Origin: an uncultured Alphaproteobacteria bacterium
GTDB taxonomy: Bacteria > Pseudomonadota > Alphaproteobacteria > UBA11222
Assembly (NCBI GenBank): GCA_937888955.1
Contig: CALAQW010000027.1
Span: 1 to 37,285, forward strand
Direction of reading: 5' to 3'
DNA: 37,285 bases
Positions within the stretch are counted from its first letter, which is position 1. The number at the start of each line of letters is the position of its first letter. Positions 7,363-18,616 of this stretch are shown here, piece by piece. The notes below the pieces were generated by a model. It had not been told where the DNA came from. It was given only the letters and a program-made list of their open reading frames with translations, and ran no database searches. Both the position numbers and the translations under genes were made by a program.

Positions 7363-8147
7363 AGGGAGGTCCCGGTCACGCAATTTCGCCGATAGATCTC
7401 GGCCAGTCCACGGATGGTCAGATCGGGATCGAAATGGGTGATCACCGGTGTCCCATGCCGCAGCAAATGTCCCAACCCCCCGGTTGAAACGACCGTCATC
7501 GACCGCCCATATTCCTCGGCGATCCGGCTGACGATCCCCTCAATCAACCCGATATACCCCCAATAAACCCCTGACTGCATGGCCGATACGGTATCGGTAC
7601 CAATCACTTTGTCGGGCCGGCGCACAACAATATGCGGCAACTTCGCCGCCGCGTCATGCAATGCCTGAATTGATAAATTGACACCCGGTGCAATGATGCC
7701 GCCGCGATATTCGCCCTCAGCCGATACCACATCGAATGTGGTGGCCGTACCGAAATCGATAACGACCAGATCCAGCCCCGGATGCGCCTTGTGCGCGGCG
7801 ACCGCATTGACAAGCCGGTCCGCCCCCACCTGCTCGGGCCGGTCCAGCATGATGGTCAATCCCGTTTTGACGCCATCCTCGCCGACGACGAGCGGTTCAC
7901 CACTGAAATATTTGTGGCAGAGCACGCGCAGCTCAAACAGGGTCTGCGGCACCACTGTTGACACAATGACACCATTAATCTGCGCGGGCGTAATGCCATT
8001 GATCTGCATCAGCTGGGTCAACCACACCGCATACTCATCGGCGGTCCGCAAATCCGTTGTCGCGCTGCGCCATTCACCGCACACATCCTCGCCGGACAGG
8101 ACCGCAAAAACCGTGTTGGTATTCCCTACATCAATGGCCAGTAACAT
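7359..8147 (-). CDS. coaX: Type III pantothenate kinase
   Basis: Catalyses the first step of coenzyme A synthesis, ATP-dependent phosphorylation of pantothenate, with a monovalent-cation-dependent actin-like fold. 262 residues, the usual size. Visible motifs: phosphate-binding DVGNTNT at 6-12, GADR at 108-111, the DFGTATT phosphate-2 motif at 131-137 and the adenosine-side STGG near 216-219. Type III kinases are not inhibited by CoA, and the classical coaA is often absent where coaX occurs. The gene begins 4 bases after birA ends and overlaps the start of rnj, so it is part of the same transcript. Confidence 0.96.
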   Translation of the reverse strand: MLLAIDVGNTNTVFAVLSGEDVCGEWRSATTDLRTADEYAVWLTQLMQINGITPAQINGVIVSTVVPQTLFELRVLCHKYFSGEPLVVGEDGVKTGLTIMLDRPEQVGADRLVNAVAAHKAHPGLDLVVIDFGTATTFDVVSAEGEYRGGIIAPGVNLSIQALHDAAAKLPHIVVRRPDKVIGTDTVSAMQSGVYWGYIGLIEGIVSRIAEEYGRSMTVVSTGGLGHLLRHGTPVITHFDPDLTIRGLAEIYRRNCVTGTSL

Positions 8148-8151
8148 AACG

Positions 8152-8943
8152 CTATTTCACATCCGGAAAAAATACATCGCCCGCAGTGACCGCAACGCAT
8201 TCGCCATTTGCCTGCTGCAACAGCAATGCACCGCTATCATCCAGCGCGCTGAATATCCCGTGAAGGGTCTGTTTGTCGAGTCGGACGTCGATTTCCTGAC
8301 CAAATCGTGCCGCGCGCGCAAGCCATGCCTGCTTAACCGGCGCAAACCCCGCCTCCTGCCAGCGCGCCATCCAGTCAGCGAATTTCTCGGCCATAAGAGA
8401 CAAAACCTGATGTGGATGCGGCACCGCGCAACCCGCCCCCGCAAGCGATGTGGCCGGGCGCTCGGCAATCTCGGGATGGGTGGCAAGATTAACGCCAATT
8501 CCAATCGTCAGCCAGGCAAGGCCGCCGCCGCCCGTCGCCATTTCAGATTCCAGCAGAATTCCAGCCACTTTTCGCCCGTCCAGCAGCACATCATTGGGCC
8601 ATTTGCATTGCAGCCGCTGCGGGTGATCGGATGTCGGGAAAACCCAGTTTTCCAAGGTTTCAGCTACCGCGACCGCGGCCAGAAATGACAAGGTTGCCGC
8701 CTGCGCCGGTGCCGCTTCAGGCCTTAGCGCCAATGTGCAGAACAAATTACCATCGGCTGATTCCCAGGGGCGGCTGCGTCGCCCGCGCCCCTTGGTCTGC
8801 CGCGCGGCAAGGATCCACAAAGGCGTGGCTGCCCCGGCAGTCAACTGCCGGCGCGCCTCATCCATGGTGCTGTCGATTTCATCAAAGACAATAATGGCTG
8901 TACCGGCCGGCATGACCGGCGGCGCTGTCGGCATCTTGGGCAT
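8152..8943 (-). CDS. birA: Biotin-[acetyl-CoA-carboxylase] ligase (monofunctional)
   Basis: Attaches biotin to carboxyl carrier proteins through biotinyl-AMP. 263 residues. The ligase motifs are clear: DEIDSTMDEA at 21-30, the adenylate loop GRGRRSRPW at 52-60 and KWPND at 114-118, followed by the small C-terminal SH3-like domain. There is no N-terminal helix-turn-helix, so unlike E. coli BirA it should not act as the biotin operon repressor. A GTG sits immediately before the chosen ATG (8943); either could serve. The gene follows nuoN after 27 bases and precedes coaX, the normal alphaproteobacterial order. Confidence 0.95.
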   Translation of the reverse strand: MPKMPTAPPVMPAGTAIIVFDEIDSTMDEARRQLTAGAATPLWILAARQTKGRGRRSRPWESADGNLFCTLALRPEAAPAQAATLSFLAAVAVAETLENWVFPTSDHPQRLQCKWPNDVLLDGRKVAGILLESEMATGGGGLAWLTIGIGVNLATHPEIAERPATSLAGAGCAVPHPHQVLSLMAEKFADWMARWQEAGFAPVKQAWLARAARFGQEIDVRLDKQTLHGIFSALDDSGALLLQQANGECVAVTAGDVFFPDVK

Positions 8944-8970
8944 CACACTGCCTGTATGGCTCTGTTCGCG

Positions 8971-10419
8971 CTAGAACAAGGCGGTTGCCGCATGTTCCGC
9001 GACAGATAGTATCGGCGCCGGATACAGGAAGAAAAACAGGGTGAACAGCGCGGATGCGCCCACAACGACGCGCAATTCGCCAGACATCGGCGCCTCAATT
9101 GCATCTGCCGGCGCATCAAAATACATGATTTTGATAATCCGCAGATAATAGAATGCGCCAATGACACTTGCCAGAACGCCGATCACCGCAAGCGTATAGA
9201 GCCCGGCATTGATCGCGGCGAGGAACACATAAAATTTCGCGAAAAAGCCGGCAAGCGGCGGAATACCGGCAAGCGAGAACATCAGCAGCGCAAGCGCAAG
9301 TGCCATCATCGGATTGGTCCGCCCAAGCCCGGCCAGATCATTGATATTCTCAAGCATTCCCTGCTTGTCGCGCATCGCCAAAATGCACCCGAACACACCG
9401 AAATTCATCGCGACATAGATCGCCATATAGATCAGCACGCCCTGCACACCTTCGGGCGTACCCGCGGCAAGCCCGACAAGCGCAAACCCCATATGCCCGA
9501 TCGAGCTATAGGCCATCAGCCGTTTGATATTGCTTTGCCCGATCGCCGCGACCGCGCCAAGTACCATCGACGCAATCGACAGGAAGACAATGATCTGCTG
9601 CCATTCGCCGCTCAATCCGGGCAGCGGTCCCATCAATACGCGAATAAAGAGCGCCATCGCCGCCACTTTAGGGGCGGAGGCAAATAAAGCGGTGACCGGC
9701 GTCGGCGCACCTTCGTAAACATCCGGGGTCCACATATGGAAGGGCACGGCCGAAATCTTGAAAGCCAGCCCGGCAGTCAGAAATACAAGACCGAAAATCA
9801 ACCCGATTGAGGTATCCCCCTCACCCACCAAACCGGCAAGCGCGGTGAAGTTGGTCGTGCCGGTAAAGCCGTAAATCAGCGAGGCACCGTATAACAGGAT
9901 ACCGGACGCCAGCGCGCCTAACACGAAATATTTCAGCCCGGATTCGGTTGAGCGTTCGGAATCGCGCTTGAAGGACGCAATCACGTAAAGCGCAAGGCTT
10001 TGCAGCTCAAGGCCCATATACAAGGCAATGAGGTCATTCGCCGACACCATCATCAGCATGCCAAGCGTGGCCAGCAGCACCAGAATCGGAAACTCGAACC
10101 GTTCCATATTCTCACGCCGCTGATAGTCGCGCGCCATCAGCAAGATGACCGACGACCCCAGCAAAATCAGAATTTTCGCAAAGTGGGAAAATGCATCGAT
10201 GACAAAGCTGCCACCAAAGGTCTCAACCCGCGTCTCGCCCTGCATGAGGACAAAACCGCCGGCCACGACCATCAGCCCGACCGACAGCAACGTGACAAGC
10301 CGCGTGCTCTGATCGCCGCGAAAGACACCCAGCATCAGCAACGCCATCGCGCCGCATGCCAGAATGAGTTCGGGCATTGCCGGCATCAAATCCGGAGAAA
10401 TGAATTCGCCAGAGCTCAT
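8971..10419 (-). CDS. nuoN: NADH-quinone oxidoreductase subunit N
   Basis: Antiporter-like membrane subunit of complex I carrying one of the proton channels. 482 residues with about 14 hydrophobic helices. The conserved channel segment [14 protein letters not shown] followed by [17 protein letters not shown] contains the key lysine and the half-helix region. The ATG at 10419 overlaps the nuoM stop as ATGA, indicating translational coupling. Last gene of the nuo set; birA follows after 27 bases. Confidence 0.97.
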   Translation of the reverse strand: MSSGEFISPDLMPAMPELILACGAMALLMLGVFRGDQSTRLVTLLSVGLMVVAGGFVLMQGETRVETFGGSFVIDAFSHFAKILILLGSSVILLMARDYQRRENMERFEFPILVLLATLGMLMMVSANDLIALYMGLELQSLALYVIASFKRDSERSTESGLKYFVLGALASGILLYGASLIYGFTGTTNFTALAGLVGEGDTSIGLIFGLVFLTAGLAFKISAVPFHMWTPDVYEGAPTPVTALFASAPKVAAMALFIRVLMGPLPGLSGEWQQIIVFLSIASMVLGAVAAIGQSNIKRLMAYSSIGHMGFALVGLAAGTPEGVQGVLIYMAIYVAMNFGVFGCILAMRDKQGMLENINDLAGLGRTNPMMALALALLMFSLAGIPPLAGFFAKFYVFLAAINAGLYTLAVIGVLASVIGAFYYLRIIKIMYFDAPADAIEAPMSGELRVVVGASALFTLFFFLYPAPILSVAEHAATALF

Positions 10420-11963
10420 AACTGCGCATCTCCCAACTGCGGTTCAGCGGCAACGGCAAGATCCGCTGCGCTCGCCTCAAACGCGGCGATCGCCTGCTGA
10501 TAATTTTGGATAAGGTTTTGAACCGATACCTCTGTGACATCGAGAAGCGGAATGGGATACACCCCGAACCAGATGGTCGCGATAATCAAGGGCGCGAATA
10601 TAAGGACTTCACGCCGGTTCATATCGAGAATGTCCTTGAGGCTATCCTTTGTGAGTTCGCCAAATACAACGCGGCGATAAAGCCACAGCGAATAGGCGGC
10701 GGCCAGAACAACGCCGGTCGTCGCGAGAAATGCGACCCAGCTGTTTACCTGATACGCGCCGACAAGGATCAGAAACTCACCGACAAAACCGCTTGTTCCC
10801 GGCAACCCAATCGTCGCCATGGTGAACAACAAGAAGGTAAAGGCGTAAATCGGCATCCTGTTCACAAGCCCGCCATAGGCATCGATCTCGCGGGTGTGAA
10901 TCCGGTCGTAAATCACCCCCACGCAAAGGAACAACGCACCCGACACAAGGCCGTGGCTGATCATCTGCAGGATACCGCCCTGCAGGCCCTGGATCGTGAT
11001 GGTAAAGATACCAATCGTGATAAAGCCCATATGCGCGACCGAGCTATAGGCAATGAGCTTCTTCATATCCTTTTGCACAAGCGCAACAAGCGAGGTGTAA
11101 ATAATCGCCACGATACTCAGGGTGAAAATAAGCGGCGTGAAATAATCCGACGCCACAGGGAACATCGGCAGTGAGAACCGCAGAAAACCATAGCCACCCA
11201 TCTTGAGCAGGATACCGGCAAGGATGACCGAACCTGCTGTCGGTGCCTCCACATGCGCGTCGGGCAGCCAGGTATGAACCGGCCACATCGGCACCTTCAC
11301 CGCGAATGACGCAAAGAAGGCAAGCCACAGCCATTTCTGCATCGACGGATCGAAATTATGCGCAAGCAAAGTCGGAATATCGGTTGTTCCCGCATCCCAA
11401 TACATCGCCATCACCGCCAGCAGCATGAGCACGGAGCCAAGCAGCGTATAAAGGAAGAACTTGAAGGACGCATAGACACGCCGCGCGCCGCCCCAAACCC
11501 CGATGATCAGGAACATCGGGATCAGCCCACCCTCGAAGAACAGGTAGAACAGCACCAGATCAAGCGCGCTGAATACCCCGATCATCAGCGTTTCAAGAAC
11601 AAGAAACGCGATCATGTAATCCTTGACCCGGGTCGTGATCGCCTCCCAGCTCGCCAGAATGCACAGCGGCATCAGGAAAGTCGTGAGGATGACGAACAGC
11701 ATCGAAATACCGTCCACCCCCATATGGTAGGTGATGTTCCCGCCGAGCCATTCATGCTTTTCGACGAACTGGAAGTCCGCCGTCGTCACATCGAAATCGA
11801 TCCACAGGAACAATGACAACAGGAAGGTGAACAGCGTCGTCCAGAGGGCAACCATCCGCGCGTTACGCGCGACGAGCGCATCCTCTCCCCGGATCATCAG
11901 GATGAATAACGCCCCGACGGATGGCAGGAATGTAATCAGCGAAAGTAGCGGCCAGTTACTCAT
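10416..11963 (-). CDS. nuoM: NADH-quinone oxidoreductase subunit M
   Basis: Antiporter-like proton-pumping subunit of complex I, 515 residues. Key residues are present: Glu144 in the FFEGGLIPM helix and Lys223 in [11 protein letters not shown], followed by [16 protein letters not shown]. The frame is open 204 bases upstream into nuoL, but ATG 11963 is chosen because the preceding residues have no family match and the start overlaps the nuoL stop by one base (TGATG). The 3' end overlaps nuoN by four bases. Confidence 0.97.
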   Translation of the reverse strand: MSNWPLLSLITFLPSVGALFILMIRGEDALVARNARMVALWTTLFTFLLSLFLWIDFDVTTADFQFVEKHEWLGGNITYHMGVDGISMLFVILTTFLMPLCILASWEAITTRVKDYMIAFLVLETLMIGVFSALDLVLFYLFFEGGLIPMFLIIGVWGGARRVYASFKFFLYTLLGSVLMLLAVMAMYWDAGTTDIPTLLAHNFDPSMQKWLWLAFFASFAVKVPMWPVHTWLPDAHVEAPTAGSVILAGILLKMGGYGFLRFSLPMFPVASDYFTPLIFTLSIVAIIYTSLVALVQKDMKKLIAYSSVAHMGFITIGIFTITIQGLQGGILQMISHGLVSGALFLCVGVIYDRIHTREIDAYGGLVNRMPIYAFTFLLFTMATIGLPGTSGFVGEFLILVGAYQVNSWVAFLATTGVVLAAAYSLWLYRRVVFGELTKDSLKDILDMNRREVLIFAPLIIATIWFGVYPIPLLDVTEVSVQNLIQNYQQAIAAFEASAADLAVAAEPQLGDAQL

Positions 11964-13897
11964 CAGTGCGCTCCCCCCGCGAAGATAAAGTAGGTGGTCA
12001 ACGCGGAAATCCCGATCAGCATGGCAAAGGCGTAATGGTAGAGATAACCGCTCTGCAAGCGCACAAGCCGCCGTGTGACACTCAACACGCTGAACGCAAT
12101 CCCGTCGGGTCCAAACCGGTCGATTGTCCGCTGATCGCCACGGAACCACAGAAAGTTCCCGATCCATTTCGCGGGCCGTACGAAAATCAGATCGTAAAGC
12201 TCGTCAAAATACCATTTGTTGAGCAGGAACAGGTAAAGCGGTTCATGCGTCTTGGCGAGACGGGCCGGCGCTTCGGGGTTGCGGATATACATATACCAGG
12301 CCAAGGCAAGCCCGACGAAACCAACCACCGTCGGCGACCAGACGACCCAGGCCGGCACATGGTGCATCGCCTCCAGCATATCCTTGCCCGGCAGAACGAA
12401 AATCGCCCCGTTCCAGAATTCGGCCGCACCTTCCCCGATAAAGGAGCCCGCGAATGCGACACCGGCAAACAAGGCGCCAACGGCAAGCAGCAACAGCGGC
12501 ACCATCATCACAGGCGGCGATTCATGCGCATGTGACAGCACATCCTTTCCGACCCGCGACTTGCCGTGGAACGTCAGGAAGATCAGCCGCCATGAATAGA
12601 ATGCGGTCAATGTCGCCGCGATAACACCCATGGCAAAGGCATATTGCCCGACCCCGGACCCCGCAGCATAGGCAACCTCGATAATCGCATCCTTCGAGAA
12701 ATAACCCGCTGTCAATGGGAAGCCGGTCAGCGCCAGTGTGCCGATAATCATCAGCATCCAGGTCATGGGCACCATCTTGTAGATACCGCCCATATTGCGC
12801 ATGTCCTGCTCGTCCGACAGGGCATGGATGACAGACCCCGCGCCAAGGAACAGCAATGCCTTGAAGAAGGCGTGGGTGAACAGATGGAAAATCGCCACCT
12901 CATAGGCCGACACACCCGCCGCAAAGAACATATAGCCAAGCTGCGAACAGGTCGAATAGGCGATCACCCGCTTGATATCATTCTGCACAAGCCCGATTGT
13001 CGCCGCGAAAAACGCGGTGGTCGCGCCGACGATCGTCACGACGCCAAGCGCTGCGGGCGCAAACTCGAACAACGGCGAACAGCGCGCCACAAGAAATACC
13101 CCCGCGGTCACCATGGTAGCGGCGTGAATGAGCGCCGAAACCGGTGTCGGGCCTTCCATCGCATCGGGCAGCCAGGTGTGCAGCAAAAGCTGCGCCGACT
13201 TGCCCATCGCACCGACAAACAGGAGCAGGCAGATCGTCGTCATGATATCAGGCTGCCAGCTCAGGAAGCTGAAAGTCTTGCCTGCCATCTCGGGCGCCGC
13301 GGCAAATACGGTATCGAACTCGACCGAACCAAATACCAGGAAGATCGCCATGATACCGATGGCAAAGCCGAAATCACCAACCCGGTTGACGACAAAAGCC
13401 TTGATGGCCGCCGCATTGGCCGATGGCTTCTTGTACCAGAACCCGATCAGCAGATAGGAGGCAAGCCCCACGCCTTCCCAGCCGAAATAAAGCTGCAGGA
13501 AGTTGTCGGAGGTGACGAGCATCAGCATCGCGAAGGTAAATAGCGACAGATAAGCCATAAAACGCGGCTTGTGCGGATCGTGGCTCATATAGCCGATCGA
13601 ATAGATATGCACGAGCGAGCTGACACCGGTAACGACAACCAGCATGACAGCGGTCAATGTGTCGATCCGCAACGCCCAGTTGAGCTCGAACGTCCCTGAA
13701 TCCATCCATTCGAGCAGAACGATCCTGGCAGGCTCATGCGCGAAACCGACCTGGTAAAGCGCAACAGCCGACAATAAAGCTGAAATCACCAGCAGGCCGC
13801 TTGTCACGATCTGCGCACCGCGATCGCCGATCCAGCGTCCAAAAAAGCCGGCAATCAGCGCGCCGATCAACGGCAGGAATACAATCGCTGAATACAT
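11963..13897 (-). CDS. nuoL: NADH-quinone oxidoreductase subunit L
   Basis: Distal antiporter-like subunit of complex I with the long lateral helix, 644 residues. The channel residues are visible: Glu141 in [14 protein letters not shown], Lys233 in [12 protein letters not shown] and the following [18 protein letters not shown]. The C-terminal ~150 residues carry the lateral helix and final membrane anchor. It starts 11 bases after nuoK and shares one base with nuoM, so translation is probably coupled. Confidence 0.97.
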   Translation of the reverse strand: MYSAIVFLPLIGALIAGFFGRWIGDRGAQIVTSGLLVISALLSAVALYQVGFAHEPARIVLLEWMDSGTFELNWALRIDTLTAVMLVVVTGVSSLVHIYSIGYMSHDPHKPRFMAYLSLFTFAMLMLVTSDNFLQLYFGWEGVGLASYLLIGFWYKKPSANAAAIKAFVVNRVGDFGFAIGIMAIFLVFGSVEFDTVFAAAPEMAGKTFSFLSWQPDIMTTICLLLFVGAMGKSAQLLLHTWLPDAMEGPTPVSALIHAATMVTAGVFLVARCSPLFEFAPAALGVVTIVGATTAFFAATIGLVQNDIKRVIAYSTCSQLGYMFFAAGVSAYEVAIFHLFTHAFFKALLFLGAGSVIHALSDEQDMRNMGGIYKMVPMTWMLMIIGTLALTGFPLTAGYFSKDAIIEVAYAAGSGVGQYAFAMGVIAATLTAFYSWRLIFLTFHGKSRVGKDVLSHAHESPPVMMVPLLLLAVGALFAGVAFAGSFIGEGAAEFWNGAIFVLPGKDMLEAMHHVPAWVVWSPTVVGFVGLALAWYMYIRNPEAPARLAKTHEPLYLFLLNKWYFDELYDLIFVRPAKWIGNFLWFRGDQRTIDRFGPDGIAFSVLSVTRRLVRLQSGYLYHYAFAMLIGISALTTYFIFAGGAH

Positions 13898-13908
13898 TCC
13901 CCTGCCCC

Positions 13909-14217
13909 TCAGCCTTTCATCATGTGAATATCTTCAACCGCGATCGATCCGCGGTTGCGGAAATAAACCACGAGAATCGCCAGCCCGATTGCCGCCTCCG
14001 CAGCAGCCACCGTCAGAACGAACAAGGCAAAAATCTGCCCGGTGAGATCGCTCAGGAATACTGAAAATGCCACCAGATTGATATTCACCGACAGCAGCAT
14101 CAGCTCCACCGACATCAGAATGACGATGATATTCTTCCGGTTCACGAAAATGCCCAGAACACCGATGGTGAACAGGATCGCGGCAACCGTCAGATAATGG
14201 CTCAGTCCGATTTCCAT
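13909..14217 (-). CDS. nuoK: NADH-quinone oxidoreductase subunit K
   Basis: Small three-helix membrane subunit (ND4L counterpart), 102 residues. The conserved acidic helices are present: Glu in [13 protein letters not shown] and in [13 protein letters not shown], which belong to the central charged axis of the membrane arm. It lies between nuoJ (48 bases upstream) and nuoL (11 bases downstream) in the standard order. Confidence 0.97.
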   Translation of the reverse strand: MEIGLSHYLTVAAILFTIGVLGIFVNRKNIIVILMSVELMLLSVNINLVAFSVFLSDLTGQIFALFVLTVAAAEAAIGLAILVVYFRNRGSIAVEDIHMMKG

Positions 14218-14265
14218 GACTTATTTGTTTCCCTGAACTGTCTGGCCCGCGCGCATCGTCATCGC

Positions 14266-14883
14266 CTAGATCCCCTGCCCCGGCTTGACGTCGCGCAACT
14301 CAACCCCGTCTTCGCGGCGACGGCTGACCTGTGCCGAAATATTCTGTTTGCGGACGCCGGGCCGCTGCCGCAGCGTCAACACGATTGCACCGATCATCGC
14401 CACAAGCAGAACCATGCCCGCAGCCTCGAACAGATAGGCGAATTCTGTGTAAATCAGGCGGCCCAGAGCATCCGCATTGCTGACGTCGCTCACAACAGGG
14501 AAGCTCGACGACAGAACATTCCCCGCCGCGCCATCAACCGCACTATTTGCGCCGATAACCAGGATAAGCTCGGCCATCAAAATCAGCCCGATCACAGCAC
14601 CGATCGGCACATATTGCAAAAAGCCCTGCCGCAATTCGACAAAGTCGATATCGAGCATCATGACAACAAACAGGAACAGCACCGCAACCGCGCCGACATA
14701 GACGACGACAAGGATCATGGCGAGGAATTCCGCGCCAATCAGCACGAACAGCCCCGCCGCATTGAAGAATGTCAGGATCAGAAATAAGACGGAATGCACA
14801 GGATTTCGTGCCACGATCACCATGAACGCGGCGGCAACGGTTACCGCGGCGAACAGGTAAAAGGCTAACGCCTGGACGATCAT
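14266..14883 (-). CDS. nuoJ: NADH-quinone oxidoreductase subunit J
   Basis: ND6-type membrane subunit, 205 residues with five helices. The conserved helix 3 region reads MILVVVYVGAVAVLFLFVVMM, preceded by NPVHSVLFLI. This helix contains the pi-bulge that links the quinone site to proton pumping in known structures. The C-terminal ~35 residues are a charged cytoplasmic tail. A 128-base gap with a GC-rich hairpin separates it from nuoI, the longest gap inside the operon. Confidence 0.97.
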   Translation of the reverse strand: MIVQALAFYLFAAVTVAAAFMVIVARNPVHSVLFLILTFFNAAGLFVLIGAEFLAMILVVVYVGAVAVLFLFVVMMLDIDFVELRQGFLQYVPIGAVIGLILMAELILVIGANSAVDGAAGNVLSSSFPVVSDVSNADALGRLIYTEFAYLFEAAGMVLLVAMIGAIVLTLRQRPGVRKQNISAQVSRRREDGVELRDVKPGQGI

Positions 14884-14905
14884 TCGATTTACTTCCCCTC
14901 AAATT

Positions 14906-14934
14906 GGCCCGGCCACGCGCCCCGCGCGCCGGCC
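14906..14934 (-). repeat. GC-rich imperfect hairpin between nuoI and nuoJ
   Basis: The segment GGCCGG...CCGGGCC on the transcribed strand can fold into a strong, slightly bulged stem. It sits in the 128-base nuoI-nuoJ gap, 23 bases before the nuoJ ATG. There is no T-run, so it is not a standard terminator; an mRNA processing or stability element is possible. Confidence 0.4.
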
Positions 14935-15011
14935 AGTCCTTTGATTTCCGTGCTGCCCTTGCCTGGCGCAGCGTCCTGTTTCACCGCCTCACGCGGCCGA
15001 TTGCCAGTGCC

Positions 15012-15503
15012 TCAACGGTAAGGCGCATCCAGTTCGATATTCTTTGAAATCTCGAACTCCCAGCGGTCGCCATTCGCAAGCAGCCGTTCCTTGTTGTAAA
15101 ACAGCTCCTCCCGGCTTTCGGTGGCAAATTCGAAATTCGGCCCTTCGACAATGGCATCCACCGGACAGGCTTCCTGACAAAAGCCGCAATAGATGCATTT
15201 GGTCATATCGATATCGTAGCGGACGGTCCGGCGGCTGCCGTCATCCAGCCGCGGACCGGCCTCAATCGTGATGGCTTGCGCCGGACAAACCGCCTCACAC
15301 AGCTTGCAGGCAATGCAGCGTTCCTCGCCGTTCGGATAACGGCGCAACGCATGCTCGCCCCGAAAACGCGGTGACAGCGGCCCTTTCTCAAAGGGATAGT
15401 TCACCGTGCGCTTGGGCTTGAAGAAATACTTCATCGCAAGCCAGAACGCGCCAACGAATTCCAGCAGAAACAAGGAGCGCGCGGATCGGTCGAGAAACGC
15501 CAT
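15012..15503 (-). CDS. nuoI: NADH-quinone oxidoreductase subunit I
   Basis: Peripheral-arm subunit with two [4Fe-4S] clusters (N6a and N6b) that pass electrons toward N2, 163 residues. The two CxxCxxCxxxCP motifs are intact: Cys63/66/69/73 and Cys103/106/109/113. The N-terminal amphipathic segment ([13 protein letters not shown]) anchors it to the membrane arm. ATG at 15503; nuoH ends 48 bases upstream. Confidence 0.98.
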   Translation of the reverse strand: MAFLDRSARSLFLLEFVGAFWLAMKYFFKPKRTVNYPFEKGPLSPRFRGEHALRRYPNGEERCIACKLCEAVCPAQAITIEAGPRLDDGSRRTVRYDIDMTKCIYCGFCQEACPVDAIVEGPNFEFATESREELFYNKERLLANGDRWEFEISKNIELDAPYR

Positions 15504-15551
15504 CGGTTCAATCCTTCCTCATCGCATGCAGCGATTTAACTTTGCCCCGCC

Positions 15552-16562
15552 TCATGCCGGCACCCAATCGAACGCTACAAGCGCCCCGGCGGTCACCACA
15601 ACCCAGACAAGCGAGAATGGCAGGAATACTTTCCAGCCCAGCCGCATCAGCTGATCATAGCGATAGCGCGGCACGAATGCCTTGACCATGGCGAACATGA
15701 AGAAAATCAGCAGCATTTTGCCGATGAACCAGAAAATGCCAGGGATCCAGTTGAACGGCGCGATATCGAAAGGTGGCAACCAGCCGCCAAGGAACAGGAT
15801 GACGGTCATCGCACACATCAGCACGATATTCGCATATTCCCCGATCATGAAAAGCAGAAACGGGGTGGAGGAATATTCCGTTTGATAACCCGCCACCAGT
15901 TCCGATTCCGCTTCCGGCAGATCGAAAGGCGGGCGGTTGGTTTCCGCAAGCGCCGAAATGAAGAAAATCACAAACATCGGGAATAGCGGAATAAAGAACC
16001 AGATCTTTTCCTGGGCCCGGACAATGTCGCTGAGATTAAGCGAACCAACGCAGAGCAGCACGGTAATGATCACGAAACCGATCGACACCTCATAGGACAC
16101 CATCTGAGCCGCCGACCGTAATCCGCCAAGGAACGGATATTTCGAATTCGAGGCCCAGCCGCCCATCACAACCCCGTAAACCCCGAGCGAGGACACGGCA
16201 AAAATATACAGAATGCCGACATTGATATCGGAAACGACCCAGCCATCGGCAAACGGAATCACGGCCCAGCCCATAAAGGCGAGCACGAAGGTAATCAGCG
16301 GCGCAAGCAGGAAGACACCCTTGTTCGCCCCATCAGGTATGATGACTTCCTTCAGCGCGAATTTGAAAAAATCGGCAAAAGACTGCCAAAGACCGAACGG
16401 TCCCACGACATTGGGCCCGCGCCGAAGCTGCACCGCCGCCCAGATCTTGCGATCCGCCAGCAGTAAAAAGGCAAGCGCCACCAACACACCGACCATCACA
16501 AGCAGTGATTGTCCGACCATGATGGTCAGCGGCCAGCCATAATCCCACCAAAGTTCAGCCAT
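15552..16562 (-). CDS. nuoH: NADH-quinone oxidoreductase subunit H
   Basis: Membrane subunit forming part of the quinone chamber (ND1 counterpart), 336 residues with eight or nine helices. The conserved loop with [20 protein letters not shown] is present. The frame is open 81 bases further upstream, but ATG 16562 ([12 protein letters not shown]) gives the normal length; the upstream part is Arg-rich read-through of nuoG. It overlaps the end of nuoG by eight bases. Confidence 0.97.
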   Translation of the reverse strand: MAELWWDYGWPLTIMVGQSLLVMVGVLVALAFLLLADRKIWAAVQLRRGPNVVGPFGLWQSFADFFKFALKEVIIPDGANKGVFLLAPLITFVLAFMGWAVIPFADGWVVSDINVGILYIFAVSSLGVYGVVMGGWASNSKYPFLGGLRSAAQMVSYEVSIGFVIITVLLCVGSLNLSDIVRAQEKIWFFIPLFPMFVIFFISALAETNRPPFDLPEAESELVAGYQTEYSSTPFLLFMIGEYANIVLMCAMTVILFLGGWLPPFDIAPFNWIPGIFWFIGKMLLIFFMFAMVKAFVPRYRYDQLMRLGWKVFLPFSLVWVVVTAGALVAFDWVPA

Positions 16563-18612
16563 GGGTGCCGGTCGCCTCCTTGTCCTGCGCAGCAGCCTGC
16601 GCCAGCGCACTGCATTCCGCCATAGTTGCCGAAGCCCGGGCAATTGGATTGGTCAGATAAAAATTATCGATCGCAAGCCCGAACGGGGTTTCCGCCATAG
16701 CCTCCTCACCCGCCGCGGGGCTGGCCGCAGCCTGTCCCACTGTCCCGATCTCCGCAAAATGCGGTGCCTGCTCGATCATCCGGGCGCGCAGTGCCGCCAG
16801 ATCATCATAGCCAAGCGTCTGCTCCACAAAATCAGACAGCGCCCGCAATATCGTCCAATCCTCGCGCGCATCGCCAGGCGGGAAGCAGGCTTTCACGCCC
16901 AGCTGCACCCGGCCTTCAGTATTCACCCAGGTCGCGTTCTTTTCCGTGTAGGCGGCACCGGGCAGGATCACATCCGCGCGATGCGCACCGGCATCCCCGT
17001 GGCTGCCCTGATAGACGACGAAGGCGTCGCCAAGGCCACCCATATCGATCTCGTCTGCCCCCAGCAAATACACAAGATCGATTTCGCCTGCCTGCGCACC
17101 CTGCATCATTGCTGCGACATCGCGGCCGCCTTCGCCCGGCAACAGACCAAGATCAAGACCACCGACCCGCGCCGCGGCATTGTGCAGCACATCGACACCA
17201 GCCGCCCCCACATTGGCCGCAAGCCGCTTGGCCGCCGCCAAAACCGCCGCCCCGTCCGGCCGCGCCAGCGCGCCCATGCCGACAATGATCATTGGCTGCT
17301 GAGCGTCAGCCAGGGTCTTGGCAAATGAATGCTCGCCCGCGATCAGCTCACGCAAGGTTGCAGGCCCTGCCCCCAGCTGCGCACAGGGGAAATTTGCATC
17401 AATGGGCGCACCGATGGAGGCCGCTGCAAACCCGCCAAGTCGCGAGCGTTCGACGATACGGGCGTTGAACACTGCCGCTTCCGCGCGCGGATTGCAGCCG
17501 ATCAAAAGCAGCGCATCTGCCGTATCGATGGCTGACAGCCCGGAGGTGAACAGGTAATCGCCCCGCTCGCCGCCGCCGATCCGCGCGCCGTCCTGGCGGC
17601 AATCGATATGCGGGCTGTCAAGCGCCACCCACAGATCCTTGAGCGCCATCATGGATTCCGCACAGGCCAGATCGCCTGCAATCGCTGCGATCCGATCCGG
17701 CGTCGCCGCCTTGATCTTGTCCGCGACAAGACGCAATGCTTCACCCCAGCCAGCCTTGCGCAGCTTGCCATTCTCGCGAATATAAGGCGTATCAAGCCGC
17801 TGCCGCCGCAAGCCGTCCCAGATGAAACGGGTTTTATCGGAAATCCATTCCTCGTTCACATCGTCATTGATACGCGGTAAAACCCGCATCACCTCTGACC
17901 CACGCGCATCAACCCGGATATTCGAACCCACCGCATCCATCACATCGATGGTCTCGGTCTTGGTCAATTCCCAGGGCCGGGCGGTAAAGGCGTAGGGCTT
18001 CGACGTCAACGCACCAACCGGGCAAAGATCGATGACATTGCCCGACATCTCAGACATCACCGCCTTTTCAAGATAGGTGGTAATCTCCATATCCTCGCCG
18101 CGGCCCGTTGCACCGAGATCGTAAATTCCCGCGACTTCAGTCGTGAAGCGGACACAGCGTGTACAATGAATGCAACGGGTCATCTCCGTCTTGATGAGCG
18201 GCCCCATATTCTTGTCTTCGACGGCGCGCTTGTTTTCCGCAAAGCGGCTGCCATCGGTTCCGAATGCCATGGCCTGATCCTGCAGGTCGCATTCGCCCCC
18301 CTGATCGCAGATCGGGCAATCGAGCGGGTGATTGGCCAGCAGGAATTCCATCACCCCTTCACGCGCCTTTTTCACCATCGGTGTATCGGTATGCACGACC
18401 ATATCGTCGGCCGCCGTCATTGCGCAGGAAGCAACAGGCTTGGGCGGTCCGCCCTCCACCTCGATCAGGCACATCCGGCAATTGCCCGCGATCGACAGCC
18501 GCTCGTGATAGCAGAAGCGGGGAATTTCCTTGCCCGCCGCCTCGCACGCCTGCAACAGCGAGCTACCCGGTTCGACCTCGACCTCTATCCCGTCAATGGT
18601 AAGCTTTGGCAT
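16555..18612 (-). CDS. nuoG: NADH-quinone oxidoreductase subunit G
   Basis: Largest peripheral subunit, 685 residues. N-terminal ferredoxin domain with N1b ligands Cys34/45/48/63; N5 ligands His95 and Cys99/102/108; N4 ligands Cys147/150/153/197. The off-path N7 cysteines of the E. coli subunit are missing, as usual for the mitochondrial-type enzyme of Alphaproteobacteria. The rest is a molybdopterin-oxidoreductase-like domain without an active site. It lies 4 bases after nuoF. Confidence 0.98.
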   Translation of the reverse strand: MPKLTIDGIEVEVEPGSSLLQACEAAGKEIPRFCYHERLSIAGNCRMCLIEVEGGPPKPVASCAMTAADDMVVHTDTPMVKKAREGVMEFLLANHPLDCPICDQGGECDLQDQAMAFGTDGSRFAENKRAVEDKNMGPLIKTEMTRCIHCTRCVRFTTEVAGIYDLGATGRGEDMEITTYLEKAVMSEMSGNVIDLCPVGALTSKPYAFTARPWELTKTETIDVMDAVGSNIRVDARGSEVMRVLPRINDDVNEEWISDKTRFIWDGLRRQRLDTPYIRENGKLRKAGWGEALRLVADKIKAATPDRIAAIAGDLACAESMMALKDLWVALDSPHIDCRQDGARIGGGERGDYLFTSGLSAIDTADALLLIGCNPRAEAAVFNARIVERSRLGGFAAASIGAPIDANFPCAQLGAGPATLRELIAGEHSFAKTLADAQQPMIIVGMGALARPDGAAVLAAAKRLAANVGAAGVDVLHNAAARVGGLDLGLLPGEGGRDVAAMMQGAQAGEIDLVYLLGADEIDMGGLGDAFVVYQGSHGDAGAHRADVILPGAAYTEKNATWVNTEGRVQLGVKACFPPGDAREDWTILRALSDFVEQTLGYDDLAALRARMIEQAPHFAEIGTVGQAAASPAAGEEAMAETPFGLAIDNFYLTNPIARASATMAECSALAQAAAQDKEATGTHG

Positions 18613-18616
18613 ACCC

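Noticed and set aside
12644-13543. 299-codon plus-strand frame antisense to nuoL
   Set aside because: His/Arg/Gln-rich shadow with no motif; nuoL on the other strand has all channel residues.
16562-16643. N-terminal extensions of nuoH, and likewise of nuoM, nuoE, nuoC, nuoB and nuoA
   Set aside because: The upstream residues are read-through of the preceding gene or gap; internal starts with overlaps or ribosome-binding sites give normal family lengths.
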